Positions 18,547 to 27,416 of a stretch of DNA of 64,000 bases are shown piece after piece. Position 1 is the stretch's first letter; every line of letters starts with the position of its first letter. The stretch comes from Nocardioides ferulae (GTDB taxonomy: Bacteria; Actinomycetota; Actinomycetes; Propionibacteriales; Nocardioidaceae), in assembly GCF_003660455.1 (NCBI RefSeq), contig NZ_QZVR01000002.1, positions 186,001 through 250,000 of the forward strand, read 5' to 3'. The notes below the pieces were generated by a model. It was not told where the DNA came from. It saw only the letters and a list, made by a program, of their open reading frames with translations, and ran no database searches. The translations under genes and the position numbers were made by a program.

Positions 18547-20766
18547 ATGACCGCCGCCGACCGAGCGCACCGCACGCTCCAGGCCGACCGGCTCTGCGCG
18601 GCGGCCTACACGGGGGCCGGGGGCGGCGACACCGGCGTGGCGCTGGTCGCCGTGGGCGGCTACGGCCGCGGCGAGCTGGCCCCGCACTCCGACCTCGACG
18701 TCGTGCTCGTCTCCGACTCCGGCGTCGAGCCCGGCGAGGTCGCCTCCCGGGTCTGGTACCCGCTCTGGGACTCCGGCCTCCGCATCGACCACTCCGTGCG
18801 GTCGGTGGCGGAGATGCTGAGCGCGGCCGAGGCCGACCTCAAGGTCGCGCTCGGACTGCTGGACGTGCGGCACCTGGCCGGCGACCCCAACCTGACGCTG
18901 CGACTGCGCACCACCGTGCTGGCGCAGTGGAGACGCCAGGCCCGGGAGCGGCTCCCGGACCTGCGCGCGCTGGTGCGCGCCCGCCACGAGTTGGTCGGCG
19001 AGCTCTCGCACGTCTCCGTGCCGGACCTCAAGGAGGCCGAGGGCGGCCTCCGGGACGCCACCGTCCTCAAGGCACTGGTGGCCACCTGGCTGGTCGACGT
19101 ACCCCATGCCGACCTCGAGCGCTCCCGCCTGGCGCTGCTCGACGTACGCGACCTGCTGCACGCGTCCGCGGGCCGGGCCACCGACCGGATCGGACCCGAG
19201 CGGTGGGACGACCTGGCCGTCGGCCTCGACCTCCCCGACGGGCGGGCCGCCCAGGTGCACGTGCGCCGGCTGGGTCGGCGGATAACGCACCTGTCCCACC
19301 TGACCTGGCGCCGGGTGGACGCGGTGCTCGCCCGGCCCAGCGGCCCGGGGGAGCGGCGACCCTCGCTCACCCCGCTCGCCCCGGGGGTGGCGCTCTCCGC
19401 GGGAGAGGTGGTGCTCGACGCGACAGCGCGCCCGGCGCAGGACCCGCTCCTGCTGTTGCGGGCGGCGGCTGCCGCGGCCGAGAGCGACGTGGTGCTGGCG
19501 CCGCCCACGGCGGCCCGACTGGCCCGGGAGGGGGCGCCGCTGCCCGAACCGTGGCCCACCGAGGCCCGGCAGCTGCTCGTGCGGCTGCTCGCCGCCGGAC
19601 GCGGCCTGCTGGCGGTCTGGGAGACCCTCGAAGAGACCGGCGCGCTGTCGCGGATCCTGCCGGAGTGGGAGCGCATCCGGCTGCTCCCGCACGCGTCGCC
19701 GATCCACCGCTTCACCGTCGACCGGCACGTCGTGGAGACCTGCGTCGAGGCGTCCGCGCTGATCCGGAGGGTCGGGCGGCCCGACGTGCTGATGGTCGCC
19801 GCTCTGCTGCACGACATCGGCAAGGGCGGTCTCACCGCGCACAGCGTCGCCGGCGAGCCACTGGCCCGCGCCATCGCCGCCCGGATGGGCTTCGACGACG
19901 GTGCGGTGGACCTGGTCGCCCGGCTCGTGCGCTGGCACCTGCTGCTCTCCGAGACCGCCACGACCCGCGACCCCGACGACCCGGCCACCGTCGAGCTGGT
20001 CACCGCACGGTTGCCGGACCTCGAGAGTCTCGAGCTGCTGCTCGCGCTGACCGAGGCCGACGCCCGCGCCACCGCGCCGAAGGCCTGGTCGACCTGGCGG
20101 GCCGGGCTGGTCACCGACCTGGCCCGTCGCAGCCGCGCCTCGCTGCACCGGGGCACGGCCGCCCCACAGCCGGTCGCCGACGACGTCCCCGTCCCACCGG
20201 AGGTCCACGAGGGCGGTGTCTCGGTCGCGGTGGAGGACGTCGTGGACGGCGCGCGGGTGACCGTCGTCGCCCCGGACCGCGTCGGGCTGATGGCCGACGT
20301 GGCCGCGACACTGGCCCTGCAACGGCTGCCGGTGCGGGCGGCCCGGGCGTGGTCCCAGGACGGGCACGCGTTCTCGGTGTGGGAGGTCGCCGAGCGGGGG
20401 GCCGCCGAACCCGTGCTGCGCGAGCAGCTGGTCGCGGTGGGGGAGCGGCGGATCGACCCGACCCGGCGGTTGGCTCCCGCCGCCGACGAGCTGGCGCCGT
20501 CGGTGCTGCTTCGTCCGGAGGCCAGTGAGCAGGCGACGGTGCTCGAGGTCCGCACCGCCGACCGTCCCGGCGTGGTCTACCTGGTCTGCGCGGCGCTGGC
20601 CCGGCTCGACGTCGCCGTCCGATCCGCCCACGTCGACACGTTGGGACCGCAGGCGGTCGACGTGTTCTACCTGCAGGAGTCGTCGGCCGGGGCGCTCAGC
20701 GAGCTGCGGGCCGCCGAGGCGGCCCACGCGGTGCGCGACGCGCTCACCGGTGCGGGCGGGACCTGA
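18547..20766 (+). CDS. glnD: PII uridylyl/adenylyltransferase GlnD
   Basis: 739 aa, shorter than E. coli GlnD (890) as is usual in actinobacteria. It modifies and demodifies PII at Tyr51 in response to glutamine. The nucleotidyltransferase motif GGYGRGELAPHSDLDVVLV starts near residue 37. An HD domain follows (HRFTVDRHVVETC, LLHDIGKGG near 421), then two ACT domains: one beginning RVTVVAPDRVGLMADVAATL and one beginning EVRTADRPGVVYLVCAAL. Its placement behind the second PII gene gives the full amt-PII-PII-GlnD module. Confidence 0.94.
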   Translation: MTAADRAHRTLQADRLCAAAYTGAGGGDTGVALVAVGGYGRGELAPHSDLDVVLVSDSGVEPGEVASRVWYPLWDSGLRIDHSVRSVAEMLSAAEADLKVALGLLDVRHLAGDPNLTLRLRTTVLAQWRRQARERLPDLRALVRARHELVGELSHVSVPDLKEAEGGLRDATVLKALVATWLVDVPHADLERSRLALLDVRDLLHASAGRATDRIGPERWDDLAVGLDLPDGRAAQVHVRRLGRRITHLSHLTWRRVDAVLARPSGPGERRPSLTPLAPGVALSAGEVVLDATARPAQDPLLLLRAAAAAAESDVVLAPPTAARLAREGAPLPEPWPTEARQLLVRLLAAGRGLLAVWETLEETGALSRILPEWERIRLLPHASPIHRFTVDRHVVETCVEASALIRRVGRPDVLMVAALLHDIGKGGLTAHSVAGEPLARAIAARMGFDDGAVDLVARLVRWHLLLSETATTRDPDDPATVELVTARLPDLESLELLLALTEADARATAPKAWSTWRAGLVTDLARRSRASLHRGTAAPQPVADDVPVPPEVHEGGVSVAVEDVVDGARVTVVAPDRVGLMADVAATLALQRLPVRAARAWSQDGHAFSVWEVAERGAAEPVLREQLVAVGERRIDPTRRLAPAADELAPSVLLRPEASEQATVLEVRTADRPGVVYLVCAALARLDVAVRSAHVDTLGPQAVDVFYLQESSAGALSELRAAEAAHAVRDALTGAGGT

Positions 20767-20785
20767 GCCGCGAGCGCACGCCTGT

Positions 20786-20832
20786 CCACGCCCACGCCCA
20801 TGCCCACGCCCGGGCCCACGCGCATGCGCATG
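20786..20832. repeat. Short CCCACG/CCCATG tandem repeat before ffh
   Basis: About seven imperfect 6-bp units (CCCACG, CCCATG, GCGCATG variants) between the glnD stop and ffh, ending in a small CATGCGCATG palindrome. Low complexity. It may be a slippage tract or part of the glnD terminator region. No function is visible. Confidence 0.5.
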
Positions 20833-20855
20833 TCCCGTTGGCCGAACGCGGCGAC

Positions 20856-20861
20856 TAGGCT
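20856..20861 (+). promoter_or_regulatory. Possible -10 box of ffh
   Basis: TAGGCT (TAnnnT) 38 nt before the TTG start of ffh. No -35 at good spacing was seen, so this is tentative. Confidence 0.3.
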
Positions 20862-20899
20862 AGGCCCGACTCTGACGCGACTGCCGTAGGACCACACAC

Positions 20900-22474
20900 T
20901 TGTTCGCCACACTCTCCGACCGTCTCGCCACGACCTTCAAGAACCTGCGCGGCAAGGGCAGGCTCACCGAGGCCGACATCGACGCGACCGCGCGCGAGAT
21001 CCGCATCGCCCTGCTCGAGGCCGACGTTGCGCTGCCGGTCGTCAAGGAGTTCGTGGCGGCCGTCAAGGAGCGGGCCCGCGGCGAAGAGGTCAGCGGAGCC
21101 CTGAACCCGGCCCAGCAGATCGTCAAGATCGTGCACGACGAGCTGGTGACGATCCTCGGCGGCGAGACCCGGCGGCTGCGCTACGCCAAGACCGGGCCGA
21201 CCGTCATCATGCTCGCCGGCCTCCAGGGTGCCGGCAAGACCACGCTGGCCGCCAAGCTCGCGCTGTGGCTCAAGGAGCAGGGCAAGACCCCGATCCTCGT
21301 GGCCGCCGACCTCCAGCGTCCCAACGCGGTCAACCAGCTGCAGGTCAACGGCGAGCGCGTCGGCGTCCCGGTCTTCGCCCCCGAGCCCGGCAACGGCGTC
21401 GGCGACCCGGTCGCGGTGGCCCGGGCCTCGATCGAGGAGGCCAAGCGCAAGCTGCACGACGTGGTGATCGTCGACACCGCGGGCCGGCTCGGCGTCGATG
21501 CCGAGATGATGAGCCAGGCGGCGAACATCCGCGACGCCGTGCACCCCGACGAGGTCCTCTACGTCGTCGACGCGATGATCGGCCAGGACGCCGTCAGCAC
21601 CGCCCAGGCGTTCCTCGACGGCGTCGGCTTCGACGGCGTCGTCCTCACCAAGCTCGACGGCGACGCCCGCGGCGGTGCGGCGCTCTCGGTCGCCTCGGTG
21701 ACCGGCCGCCCGGTCATGTTCGCCTCCAACGGCGAGAAGCTCACCGACTTCGACCTGTTCCACCCCGACCGGATGGCCTCGCGCATCCTCGACATGGGTG
21801 ACGTGCTCACGCTGATCGAGCAGGCCGAGAAGGCCTTCGACCAGGAGCAGGCGCTCAAGGCCGCCAAGAAGCTCAGCGGCGACGGCGAGTTCACCCTCGA
21901 CGACTTCCTCGAGCAGATGCAGCAGGTGCGCAAGCTCGGCTCGATGTCGAAGATCATGGGGATGCTCCCCGGGATGGGCCAGTTCCGCGACCAGCTGGAG
22001 AACTTCGACGAGCGCGAGATCGACCGCATCCAGGCGATCATCCAGTCGATGACGCCCGCCGAGCGAGCCAACCCCAAGATCATCGACGGCTCCCGCCGGG
22101 CCCGGATCGCGAAGGGCTCCGGCCGCCAGGTCTCCGACGTCAACACGCTCGTCGACCGCTTCTTCGAGGCCCGCAAGATGATGCAGCAGCTGGCCCGCGG
22201 CGGCGGCCTGCCGGGCATGCCCGGCATGCCGGGACTCCCCGGCATGGGCGGCAAGCGCGGCAAGGCCAAGCCCGCGGCGAAGAAGGGCAGGAAGCGGGTG
22301 TCGGGCAACCCCGCCAAGGCCGCCCAGGACAAGGCCCAGCAGGCCGCCGCCCAGAAGGACAAGGGGGCCGGTGCGAACCCGTTCGGCGCACCCGCCGCGG
22401 CCGAGGACGTCGACTACGAGAAGGCCGCCGCGGCGCTGAACCTGCCCAAGGACTTCTCCAAGTTCCTCAAGTGA
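20900..22474 (+). CDS. ffh: Signal recognition particle protein Ffh (SRP54)
   Basis: 524 aa from TTG 20900 (MFATLSDRLATTFKNLRGKG). Binds 4.5S RNA and signal sequences and docks on FtsY. The N domain is followed by the G domain: GLQGAGKTT near residue 108, VDTAGRLGVD near 191, TKLDGDARGG near 249. The M domain has the GMLPGMGQ finger loop and SRRARIAKGSG RNA-binding helix near 395-405. The C-terminus is extended by a Gly/Met-Pro stretch and a Lys/Ala-rich basic tail (~70 aa), longer than in E. coli and common in actinobacteria. Confidence 0.96.
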   Translation: MFATLSDRLATTFKNLRGKGRLTEADIDATAREIRIALLEADVALPVVKEFVAAVKERARGEEVSGALNPAQQIVKIVHDELVTILGGETRRLRYAKTGPTVIMLAGLQGAGKTTLAAKLALWLKEQGKTPILVAADLQRPNAVNQLQVNGERVGVPVFAPEPGNGVGDPVAVARASIEEAKRKLHDVVIVDTAGRLGVDAEMMSQAANIRDAVHPDEVLYVVDAMIGQDAVSTAQAFLDGVGFDGVVLTKLDGDARGGAALSVASVTGRPVMFASNGEKLTDFDLFHPDRMASRILDMGDVLTLIEQAEKAFDQEQALKAAKKLSGDGEFTLDDFLEQMQQVRKLGSMSKIMGMLPGMGQFRDQLENFDEREIDRIQAIIQSMTPAERANPKIIDGSRRARIAKGSGRQVSDVNTLVDRFFEARKMMQQLARGGGLPGMPGMPGLPGMGGKRGKAKPAAKKGRKRVSGNPAKAAQDKAQQAAAQKDKGAGANPFGAPAAAEDVDYEKAAAALNLPKDFSKFLK

Positions 22475-22478
22475 GCCG

Positions 22479-22847
22479 ATGACCTCGGTGCTGGTCGTCG
22501 ACGGCGCGAACGTCGTCGGCAGCCGCCCCGACGGCTGGTGGCGCGACCGCGGCGGGGCCGCCCGGCGGCTGCACGAGGAGCTCTCCGTCGCCGACCCCGG
22601 GTACGACGAGGTGGTGCTGGTGCTGGAGGGCGCCGCCAAGGCCGGGGTGCCGGCCGGTCGCGACGGCCACCTGCGCACCGTGCACGCCCGCGGCAACGGC
22701 GACGACACGATCCTGGCCGAGGCCACGGCGGCGGTCGCCCGGGCTGGGCGGGTCGCGGTGGTCACCGCCGACCGGGCCCTCCAGGCCCGGGTCCAGCACG
22801 CGGGCGCGGTCGCGCTGCGCCCGAGCTGGCTGCTCGAGCACCTGTGA
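22479..22847 (+). CDS. PIN/NYN-like nuclease domain protein
   Basis: 122 aa, 4 nt after ffh. VLVVDGANVVGSRPDGWW at the N-terminus, EVVLVLEGAAKAGVP in the middle and ARGNGDDTILAEA plus VVTADRALQARV give the pattern of acidic residues of the NYN/YacP-like branch of PIN ribonucleases (Asp near 8, paired Asp near 76, Asp near 97). A small RNA-cleaving enzyme is the most likely function. Coupling to ffh suggests a link with translation or RNA quality control. Its stop is 3 nt from that of the convergent ROK gene. Confidence 0.72.
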   Translation: MTSVLVVDGANVVGSRPDGWWRDRGGAARRLHEELSVADPGYDEVVLVLEGAAKAGVPAGRDGHLRTVHARGNGDDTILAEATAAVARAGRVAVVTADRALQARVQHAGAVALRPSWLLEHL

Positions 22848-22850
22848 GCC

Positions 22851-24020
22851 TCAGAGCGTGGCGGACCGGCTGATCGCGAGGGCGAGCGCACCGAGCACCT
22901 CGGCCCGGTCGCCCAGCCGACCCGGGACCACCTGGAGCGCGGCCGCGGTGTCGGGCTGGGCGAAGCGGGTGAGCGAGGTCCGCACCCCCTCGCCGAGCGA
23001 CCCGGAGGTGCCCAGCGAGCCGCCGAGGACGATCCGCTCGGGGTTGAGGCTGTTGCACAGATCGGCCAGGGCGCGGCCTACCGCCCGCCCGGCGTCGCCG
23101 AGCACCCGGCGTACCCCCGCGTCGCCCTCGGCGTCGAGCGCCAGCACCCGCTCCTCGGTGAGCGGCTCGTCATAGGCCGGCTGCAGCAGCTCCAGCAGCC
23201 GGGGGGCGGCGACGAGCGTCTCCAGGCAGCCACGGTTGCCGCACCGGCAGACCTGGCCGTCCTCGTCGACCTGCACGTGCCCGAGCTCACCGGCGATGCC
23301 GGTCGCGCCTCGGTGCAGTCGACCACCGAGCACGATGCCGGCCCCGACGCCGCTGGCGATCTTGACGTAGATGATGTCCGCGACGCCCTTGGCCGCGCCG
23401 CGGCTGTGCTCGGCGAGCGCCCCCAGGTTGGCGTCGTTGTCGACGACCACGACCCGGACGTCGAGGCGCCGGCGCAGCTCCTCGGCCGGCGGGAGATCGC
23501 GCCAGCCGGGCAGGATGCCGGTGCCGACCCGGGCCGAGCGGCGGTCCAGCGGCGCCGGCACGCACATGCCGATCGCGTGCAGCTCCTCGCGCCCGAAGCC
23601 CGAGGTGGCCAGCAGCGTGGTCACGATCTCGGCGACGCGGTCCAGCGCGGCGCCGCCGTCGGCGTCGACGTCGACCGACTCGACCTGCTCTGCCAGGACG
23701 GCTGCCGACCGGTCCGAGAGTGCGACCCGGACGTGCCGGTGGCCGACGTCGATGCCGGCCACCACGCCAGGAGGGGTGGCCAGGGCGACCAGCAGCGGAG
23801 GCCGCCCGCTCCCGCCCTTGTGCGGTCGACCGCGCACGGTGGTCTCGGTGACATGCCCGCTGGCGATCAGCTCGCCGATCAGCGTGGAGACGGTGGTGCG
23901 CGAGAGCCCGGTGCCGCGAGCCAGGTCGGCGCGGCTCATCGGCCCCTCGGCACCCAGCAGGGAGACCAGGGCGCGCCGGTTCGCGGTGCGCAGCCGCTCC
24001 AGCGAACCGTGACTGACCAC
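22851..24020 (-). CDS. ROK family transcriptional repressor
   Basis: 389 aa from GTG 24020. An N-terminal winged helix (NRRALVSLLGAEGPMSRADLARGTGLSRTTVSTL) precedes a sugar-kinase-like ROK domain: VAGIDVGHRHVRVAL near 87, GNDAN-like VVDNDANLGALAEH and the zinc motif CRCGNRGCLE near 257. The XylR/NagC type senses a sugar or sugar phosphate. It is divergent from a secreted GH3 glycosidase across 147 bp, so it probably represses that gene and itself. A TAGGGT box only 6 nt upstream of the start suggests a leaderless message. Confidence 0.9.
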   Translation of the reverse strand: MVSHGSLERLRTANRRALVSLLGAEGPMSRADLARGTGLSRTTVSTLIGELIASGHVTETTVRGRPHKGGSGRPPLLVALATPPGVVAGIDVGHRHVRVALSDRSAAVLAEQVESVDVDADGGAALDRVAEIVTTLLATSGFGREELHAIGMCVPAPLDRRSARVGTGILPGWRDLPPAEELRRRLDVRVVVVDNDANLGALAEHSRGAAKGVADIIYVKIASGVGAGIVLGGRLHRGATGIAGELGHVQVDEDGQVCRCGNRGCLETLVAAPRLLELLQPAYDEPLTEERVLALDAEGDAGVRRVLGDAGRAVGRALADLCNSLNPERIVLGGSLGTSGSLGEGVRTSLTRFAQPDTAAALQVVPGRLGDRAEVLGALALAISRSATL

Positions 24021-24026
24021 GCAGGC

Positions 24027-24032
24027 ACCCTA
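24027..24032 (-). promoter_or_regulatory. -10 box of a leaderless promoter (ROK gene)
   Basis: TAGGGT on the minus strand (24032 to 24027) with 6 nt before the GTG at 24020. Transcription would start at or next to the start codon. No clear -35. Confidence 0.5.
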
Positions 24033-24069
24033 CGGGGATTCGTCCGTCAACCGAACTAAATGGCGCGAT

Positions 24070-24085
24070 GTTACCGGCTCGTTAC
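24070..24085 (-). promoter_or_regulatory. GTAAC-n6-GTAAC motif in the ROK/GH3 intergenic region
   Basis: GTTAC at 24070-24074 and GTTAC at 24081-24085, six bases apart; on the minus strand this is GTAAC-n6-GTAAC, identical in layout to the candidate GlnR box upstream of amt. It lies just upstream of the GH3 promoter. It could be a GlnR site or, equally, the direct-repeat operator of the adjacent ROK repressor. Confidence 0.4.
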
Positions 24086-24088
24086 GCA

Positions 24089-24118
24089 TTGACCCGGCGA
24101 AAATCGGCTTCCTACGTT
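24089..24118 (+). promoter_or_regulatory. Promoter of the GH3 glycosidase gene
   Basis: TTGACC (24089-24094), 18-nt spacer, TACGTT (24113-24118). Transcription would start near 24125, with an AAGGAGG site just before the ATG at 24168. It is one of the best sigma-70-type promoters in the window. Confidence 0.6.
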
Positions 24119-24167
24119 GGGCGGACGCGCACTCGCGCGCACTTCTTGATCGGGCAAGGAGGCCCCC

Positions 24168-26237
24168 ATGTCGCTGCCCTCTCCCACCTCCGCACCACCG
24201 ACGCAGGCTCCCGGCCGGCACCGGTTCCGGACCTCCCGGGGGGTCGTCGCCGTCGCGGCCGCGCTCTGCCTGGCCACGACCACGGCGCCCGCGCTGGCCG
24301 GTGAGCAGCGGACGCCACCGTCGGACGCCGACACCGCGCCGGGGACGCTGCCCTATCAGGACCCGACGCTCCCGACGGCGGAGCGGGTCGCCGACCTGCT
24401 CGGGCGGATGACGCTCACCGAGAAGGTCGGTCAGATGACCCAGGCGGAGCGCGCCGACGTCGCCGGCGACCCGACGCTGATCACCGAGCACGGGCTCGGC
24501 AGCGTCCTCTCGGGCGGCGGCTCGGTGCCCGAGGACAACAGCCCCGAGGGGTGGGCCGACATGGTCGACGGCTTCCAACAGGCCGCTCTCGACACCCGAC
24601 TCGGCATCCCCCTCCTCTACGGGGTCGACGCCGTGCACGGGCACGCCAACCTGCTCGGTGCCACCGTCTTCCCGCACAACATCGGACTGGGCGCGACGCG
24701 CGACGCCCGGCTGGTCGAGCGGGCCGCTCACATCACCGCCGTCGAGACCCGGGCGTCCGGACCGCAGTGGAACTTCGCGCCCTGCCTCTGTGTGGCTCGC
24801 GACGACCGGTGGGGACGCACCTACGAGTCCTTCGGCGAGGACCCGCGACTGGCCGCCAGGCTGGGCGCCGCGGCCGTCGACGGGCTCCAGGGCAAGCCCG
24901 GGCAGCTCGACCGACCCGACCGCGTGCTGGCGACCGCCAAGCACTTCGCCGGCGACGGGCTCACCAGCTTCGGCACCGGCGAGGGCGACTACACGATCGA
25001 CCAGGGCGTGACCCAGGTCTCCCGCGAGCAGTTCGACGCGCTCGCGCTCGCGCCGTACCGCCCGGCCGTCGAGCAGGGCGTCGGGTCGGTCATGCCGTCC
25101 TTCTCGAGCGTCGACTGGGCCGACGACGGGCTGGGCGACCCGCTGAAGATGCACGCCCACCGCGAGCTGCTCACCGACGTGCTCAGGGGCGACCTCGGGT
25201 TCGAGGGCCTGGTGGTCTCCGACTGGCGCGCGATCCACCAGATCCCCGGCGACTTCGCCACCCAGGTCGAGACCGCCGTCGAGGCGGGCGTGGACATGTT
25301 CATGGAGCCCGGCTCAGGCACCGAGCCCGCCTGGCGCGAGTTCATCACCACGCTCATCGGGCTCGTCGAGGCCGAACGGGTCGACGAGACCCTGCTGGAC
25401 GACGCCGTGGGCCGCATCCTGACCGTCAAGTTCGAGCTCGGCCTGTTCGAGCAGCCGATGACCGACCGGCGGTTCATCGACAGGATCGGCAGCCGAGCGC
25501 ACCGGGCCGTGGCCAGGCGGGCCGTCGCCGACTCGCAGGTGCTGTTGCGCAACCGCGATCGGACCCTCCCACTGCGCCGCACGGCGAAGCGTGGAGGGCC
25601 GGCAGCTCGCCCGGAGCTCTACGTAGCGGGCAGCAACGCCGACAACATCGGCAACCAGGCCGGCGGCTGGACCCTCACCTGGCAGGGCGGCTCGAGCAAC
25701 GTGATCCCCGGAGACACGATCCTCGACGGCATCCGCGACGCCTACCGGGGCCGCGTGCGGTTCAGCGAGGCCGCGTCGGCGCCGGTGCCGCGCGGTGCGC
25801 ACGGCATCGTCGTGGTCGGCGAGACGCCGTACGCCGAAGGGTTCGGCGACGTGGGCGGCCCGCAGTGGGCATGGGACCCCGCCGACGAGGGGGTGCCGCG
25901 CCCGCCGCAGACCATGGAGCTCTCCGAGACCGACAGCGCCGCGGTCCGCACCGTGTGCGAGCAGGCCCGCAGCTGCACGGTGCTGGTCGTCTCCGGCCGC
26001 CCGCTGGCGATCGACCCGGGCCTCCTGGACGGCATCGACGCGCTGGTCGCCTCCTGGCTGCCCGGCAGCGAGGGCCGCGGGGTCGCCGACGTCCTCTTCG
26101 GCCGGCGCGCCTTCACCGGGCGGTTGCCGGTGAGCTGGCCGAGGACCGTCGAGCAGGAGCCGGTCAACGTCGGCGACGACGACTACGACCCCCTGTTCGG
26201 CTACGGATGGGGGTTGCGCACCCGCCGCGGCCGTTGA
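24168..26237 (+). CDS. Secreted glycoside hydrolase family 3 (beta-glucosidase-type)
   Basis: 689 aa from ATG 24168. A basic N-region and hydrophobic stretch (GVVAVAAALCLATTTAPALA) form a signal peptide of about 44 residues. The GH3 (beta/alpha)8 domain has LTEKVGQMTQAE, GIPLLYGVDAVHGHANL, KHFAGDG and GLVVSDWRAIHQ, where Asp352 is the expected nucleophile. The second domain runs through QVLLRNRDRTLPL and ends with GLFGYGWGL-like sequence. It releases terminal beta-linked glucose or related sugars outside the cell. Likely controlled by the divergent ROK repressor. Confidence 0.92.
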   Translation: MSLPSPTSAPPTQAPGRHRFRTSRGVVAVAAALCLATTTAPALAGEQRTPPSDADTAPGTLPYQDPTLPTAERVADLLGRMTLTEKVGQMTQAERADVAGDPTLITEHGLGSVLSGGGSVPEDNSPEGWADMVDGFQQAALDTRLGIPLLYGVDAVHGHANLLGATVFPHNIGLGATRDARLVERAAHITAVETRASGPQWNFAPCLCVARDDRWGRTYESFGEDPRLAARLGAAAVDGLQGKPGQLDRPDRVLATAKHFAGDGLTSFGTGEGDYTIDQGVTQVSREQFDALALAPYRPAVEQGVGSVMPSFSSVDWADDGLGDPLKMHAHRELLTDVLRGDLGFEGLVVSDWRAIHQIPGDFATQVETAVEAGVDMFMEPGSGTEPAWREFITTLIGLVEAERVDETLLDDAVGRILTVKFELGLFEQPMTDRRFIDRIGSRAHRAVARRAVADSQVLLRNRDRTLPLRRTAKRGGPAARPELYVAGSNADNIGNQAGGWTLTWQGGSSNVIPGDTILDGIRDAYRGRVRFSEAASAPVPRGAHGIVVVGETPYAEGFGDVGGPQWAWDPADEGVPRPPQTMELSETDSAAVRTVCEQARSCTVLVVSGRPLAIDPGLLDGIDALVASWLPGSEGRGVADVLFGRRAFTGRLPVSWPRTVEQEPVNVGDDDYDPLFGYGWGLRTRRGR

Positions 26238-26244
26238 GCCGGGC

Positions 26245-26250
26245 TAACCT
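26245..26250 (+). promoter_or_regulatory. -10 box of a leaderless promoter (amidohydrolase gene)
   Basis: TAACCT ends 8 nt before the ATG at 26259. No ribosome binding site lies between them, so the message is probably leaderless. Confidence 0.5.
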
Positions 26251-26258
26251 GTGCCGGC

Positions 26259-27332
26259 ATGCGACCCCTGCGCTTCTCCGGACCGGTCCTGCCCCATGGT
26301 GAACACCGTGACGTCTACGTCGTCGACGGGGCGATCACCTACGAGGTGCAGACGGGCGCCGAGACCGCCGCGTCGGGCTGGATCGTGCCCGGGCTGGTCG
26401 ACGCCCACAACCACCTCGGACTCGACGACGGCGGCGCGGTCGACGACGCCGAGACCGAGCGCCAGGCGCTCGCCGACCGCGCCGTCGGTGCCTTGCTGCT
26501 GCGCGACTGCGGGTCGCCGGCCGACACCCGCTGGGTGCACGAGCGCGACGACCTGCCGAGGCTGGTGCGCTGTGGCCGGCACCTGGCCCGCACCCGGCGC
26601 TACATCCGCAACTTCGGTCACGAGGTCGAGCCCGATCAGCTGCCGGGTTACGTCGCCCGGGAGGCGCAGGCCGGCGACGGATGGGTGAAGCTGGTCGGCG
26701 ACTGGATCTCCCGCGAGGACGGCGACCTGCGACCCTCGTTCCCGCAGGAGACGTTCGCCGAGGCGATCGCGATCGCGCACGAGCACGGCGCCAAGGTGAC
26801 CGCGCACTGTTTCGGCCGTGAGGTGCTCCAGGGGTTGCTCGACGCCGGCATCGACTGCATCGAGCACGGCACCGGGCTCACCGTCGACCAGCTCGACCAG
26901 ATGGCCGCCCGGGGAGTGGCGCTGGTGCCCACGGTGATGCAGACCGCGAAGTTCCCCGAGTTCTCGGCCGGCGGCCGCGACAAGTTCCCCGCCTACTCCG
27001 ACACCATGGACGATCTCTACGCGCGCCGCCGTGAGGTGCTGCTGGCCGCCCACGAAGCCGGCGTCGAGATGTTCGTCGGCAGCGACGGCGGCGGACCGAC
27101 CCGACACGGGCACCTGCCCGGAGAGGTGCTCGCGATGGCCGAGATGGGGCTGCCGGCCGAGGACGTGCTGGCCGCCGCGTCCTGGCGAGGCCGGGAGTGG
27201 CTGGGCTGGAACGGCGGCCTCGAGGAGGGCGCACCGGCCGACTTCGTGGTCTACGACCGCGATCCCCGGTCCGACCTCGGTGTGCTCTACGAGCCCACCC
27301 GGGTGGTGCTGCGCGGCCGCGTGGTCGCCTGA
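26259..27332 (+). CDS. Amidohydrolase family protein
   Basis: 357 aa. Metal-dependent hydrolase of the imidazolonepropionase/prolidase-like branch: DAHNHLG (His50, His52) early, Lys of DGWVKLVGDW as a possible carboxylated bridging lysine near 145, HCFG and IDCIEHGTGL as the later metal histidines, and VGSDGGG as the metal Asp. A composite beta-sandwich closes the protein (GRVVA). The substrate is unknown. It is located 21 bp after GH3 but has its own -10 box, so joint function with the glycosidase is not implied. Confidence 0.82.
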   Translation: MRPLRFSGPVLPHGEHRDVYVVDGAITYEVQTGAETAASGWIVPGLVDAHNHLGLDDGGAVDDAETERQALADRAVGALLLRDCGSPADTRWVHERDDLPRLVRCGRHLARTRRYIRNFGHEVEPDQLPGYVAREAQAGDGWVKLVGDWISREDGDLRPSFPQETFAEAIAIAHEHGAKVTAHCFGREVLQGLLDAGIDCIEHGTGLTVDQLDQMAARGVALVPTVMQTAKFPEFSAGGRDKFPAYSDTMDDLYARRREVLLAAHEAGVEMFVGSDGGGPTRHGHLPGEVLAMAEMGLPAEDVLAAASWRGREWLGWNGGLEEGAPADFVVYDRDPRSDLGVLYEPTRVVLRGRVVA

Positions 27333-27403
27333 CGCACCGACGCGTTCACCCACCCGACCGTCAGCCGTCGCGCCGGGTTCGGCCACCCGGTGTGTCCGGT
27401 TCC

Positions 27404-27409
27404 TACCGT
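27404..27409 (+). promoter_or_regulatory. -10 box of a leaderless promoter (UDP-sugar dehydrogenase gene)
   Basis: TACCGT ends 7 nt before GTG 27417. It supports that start over the in-frame GTG at 27390. Confidence 0.5.
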
Positions 27410-27416
27410 CCCGAGG

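Noticed and set aside
20786..20832. CCCACG repeat as a regulatory operator
   Set aside because: Simple-sequence tract without dyad symmetry at a promoter; slippage is the simpler reading.
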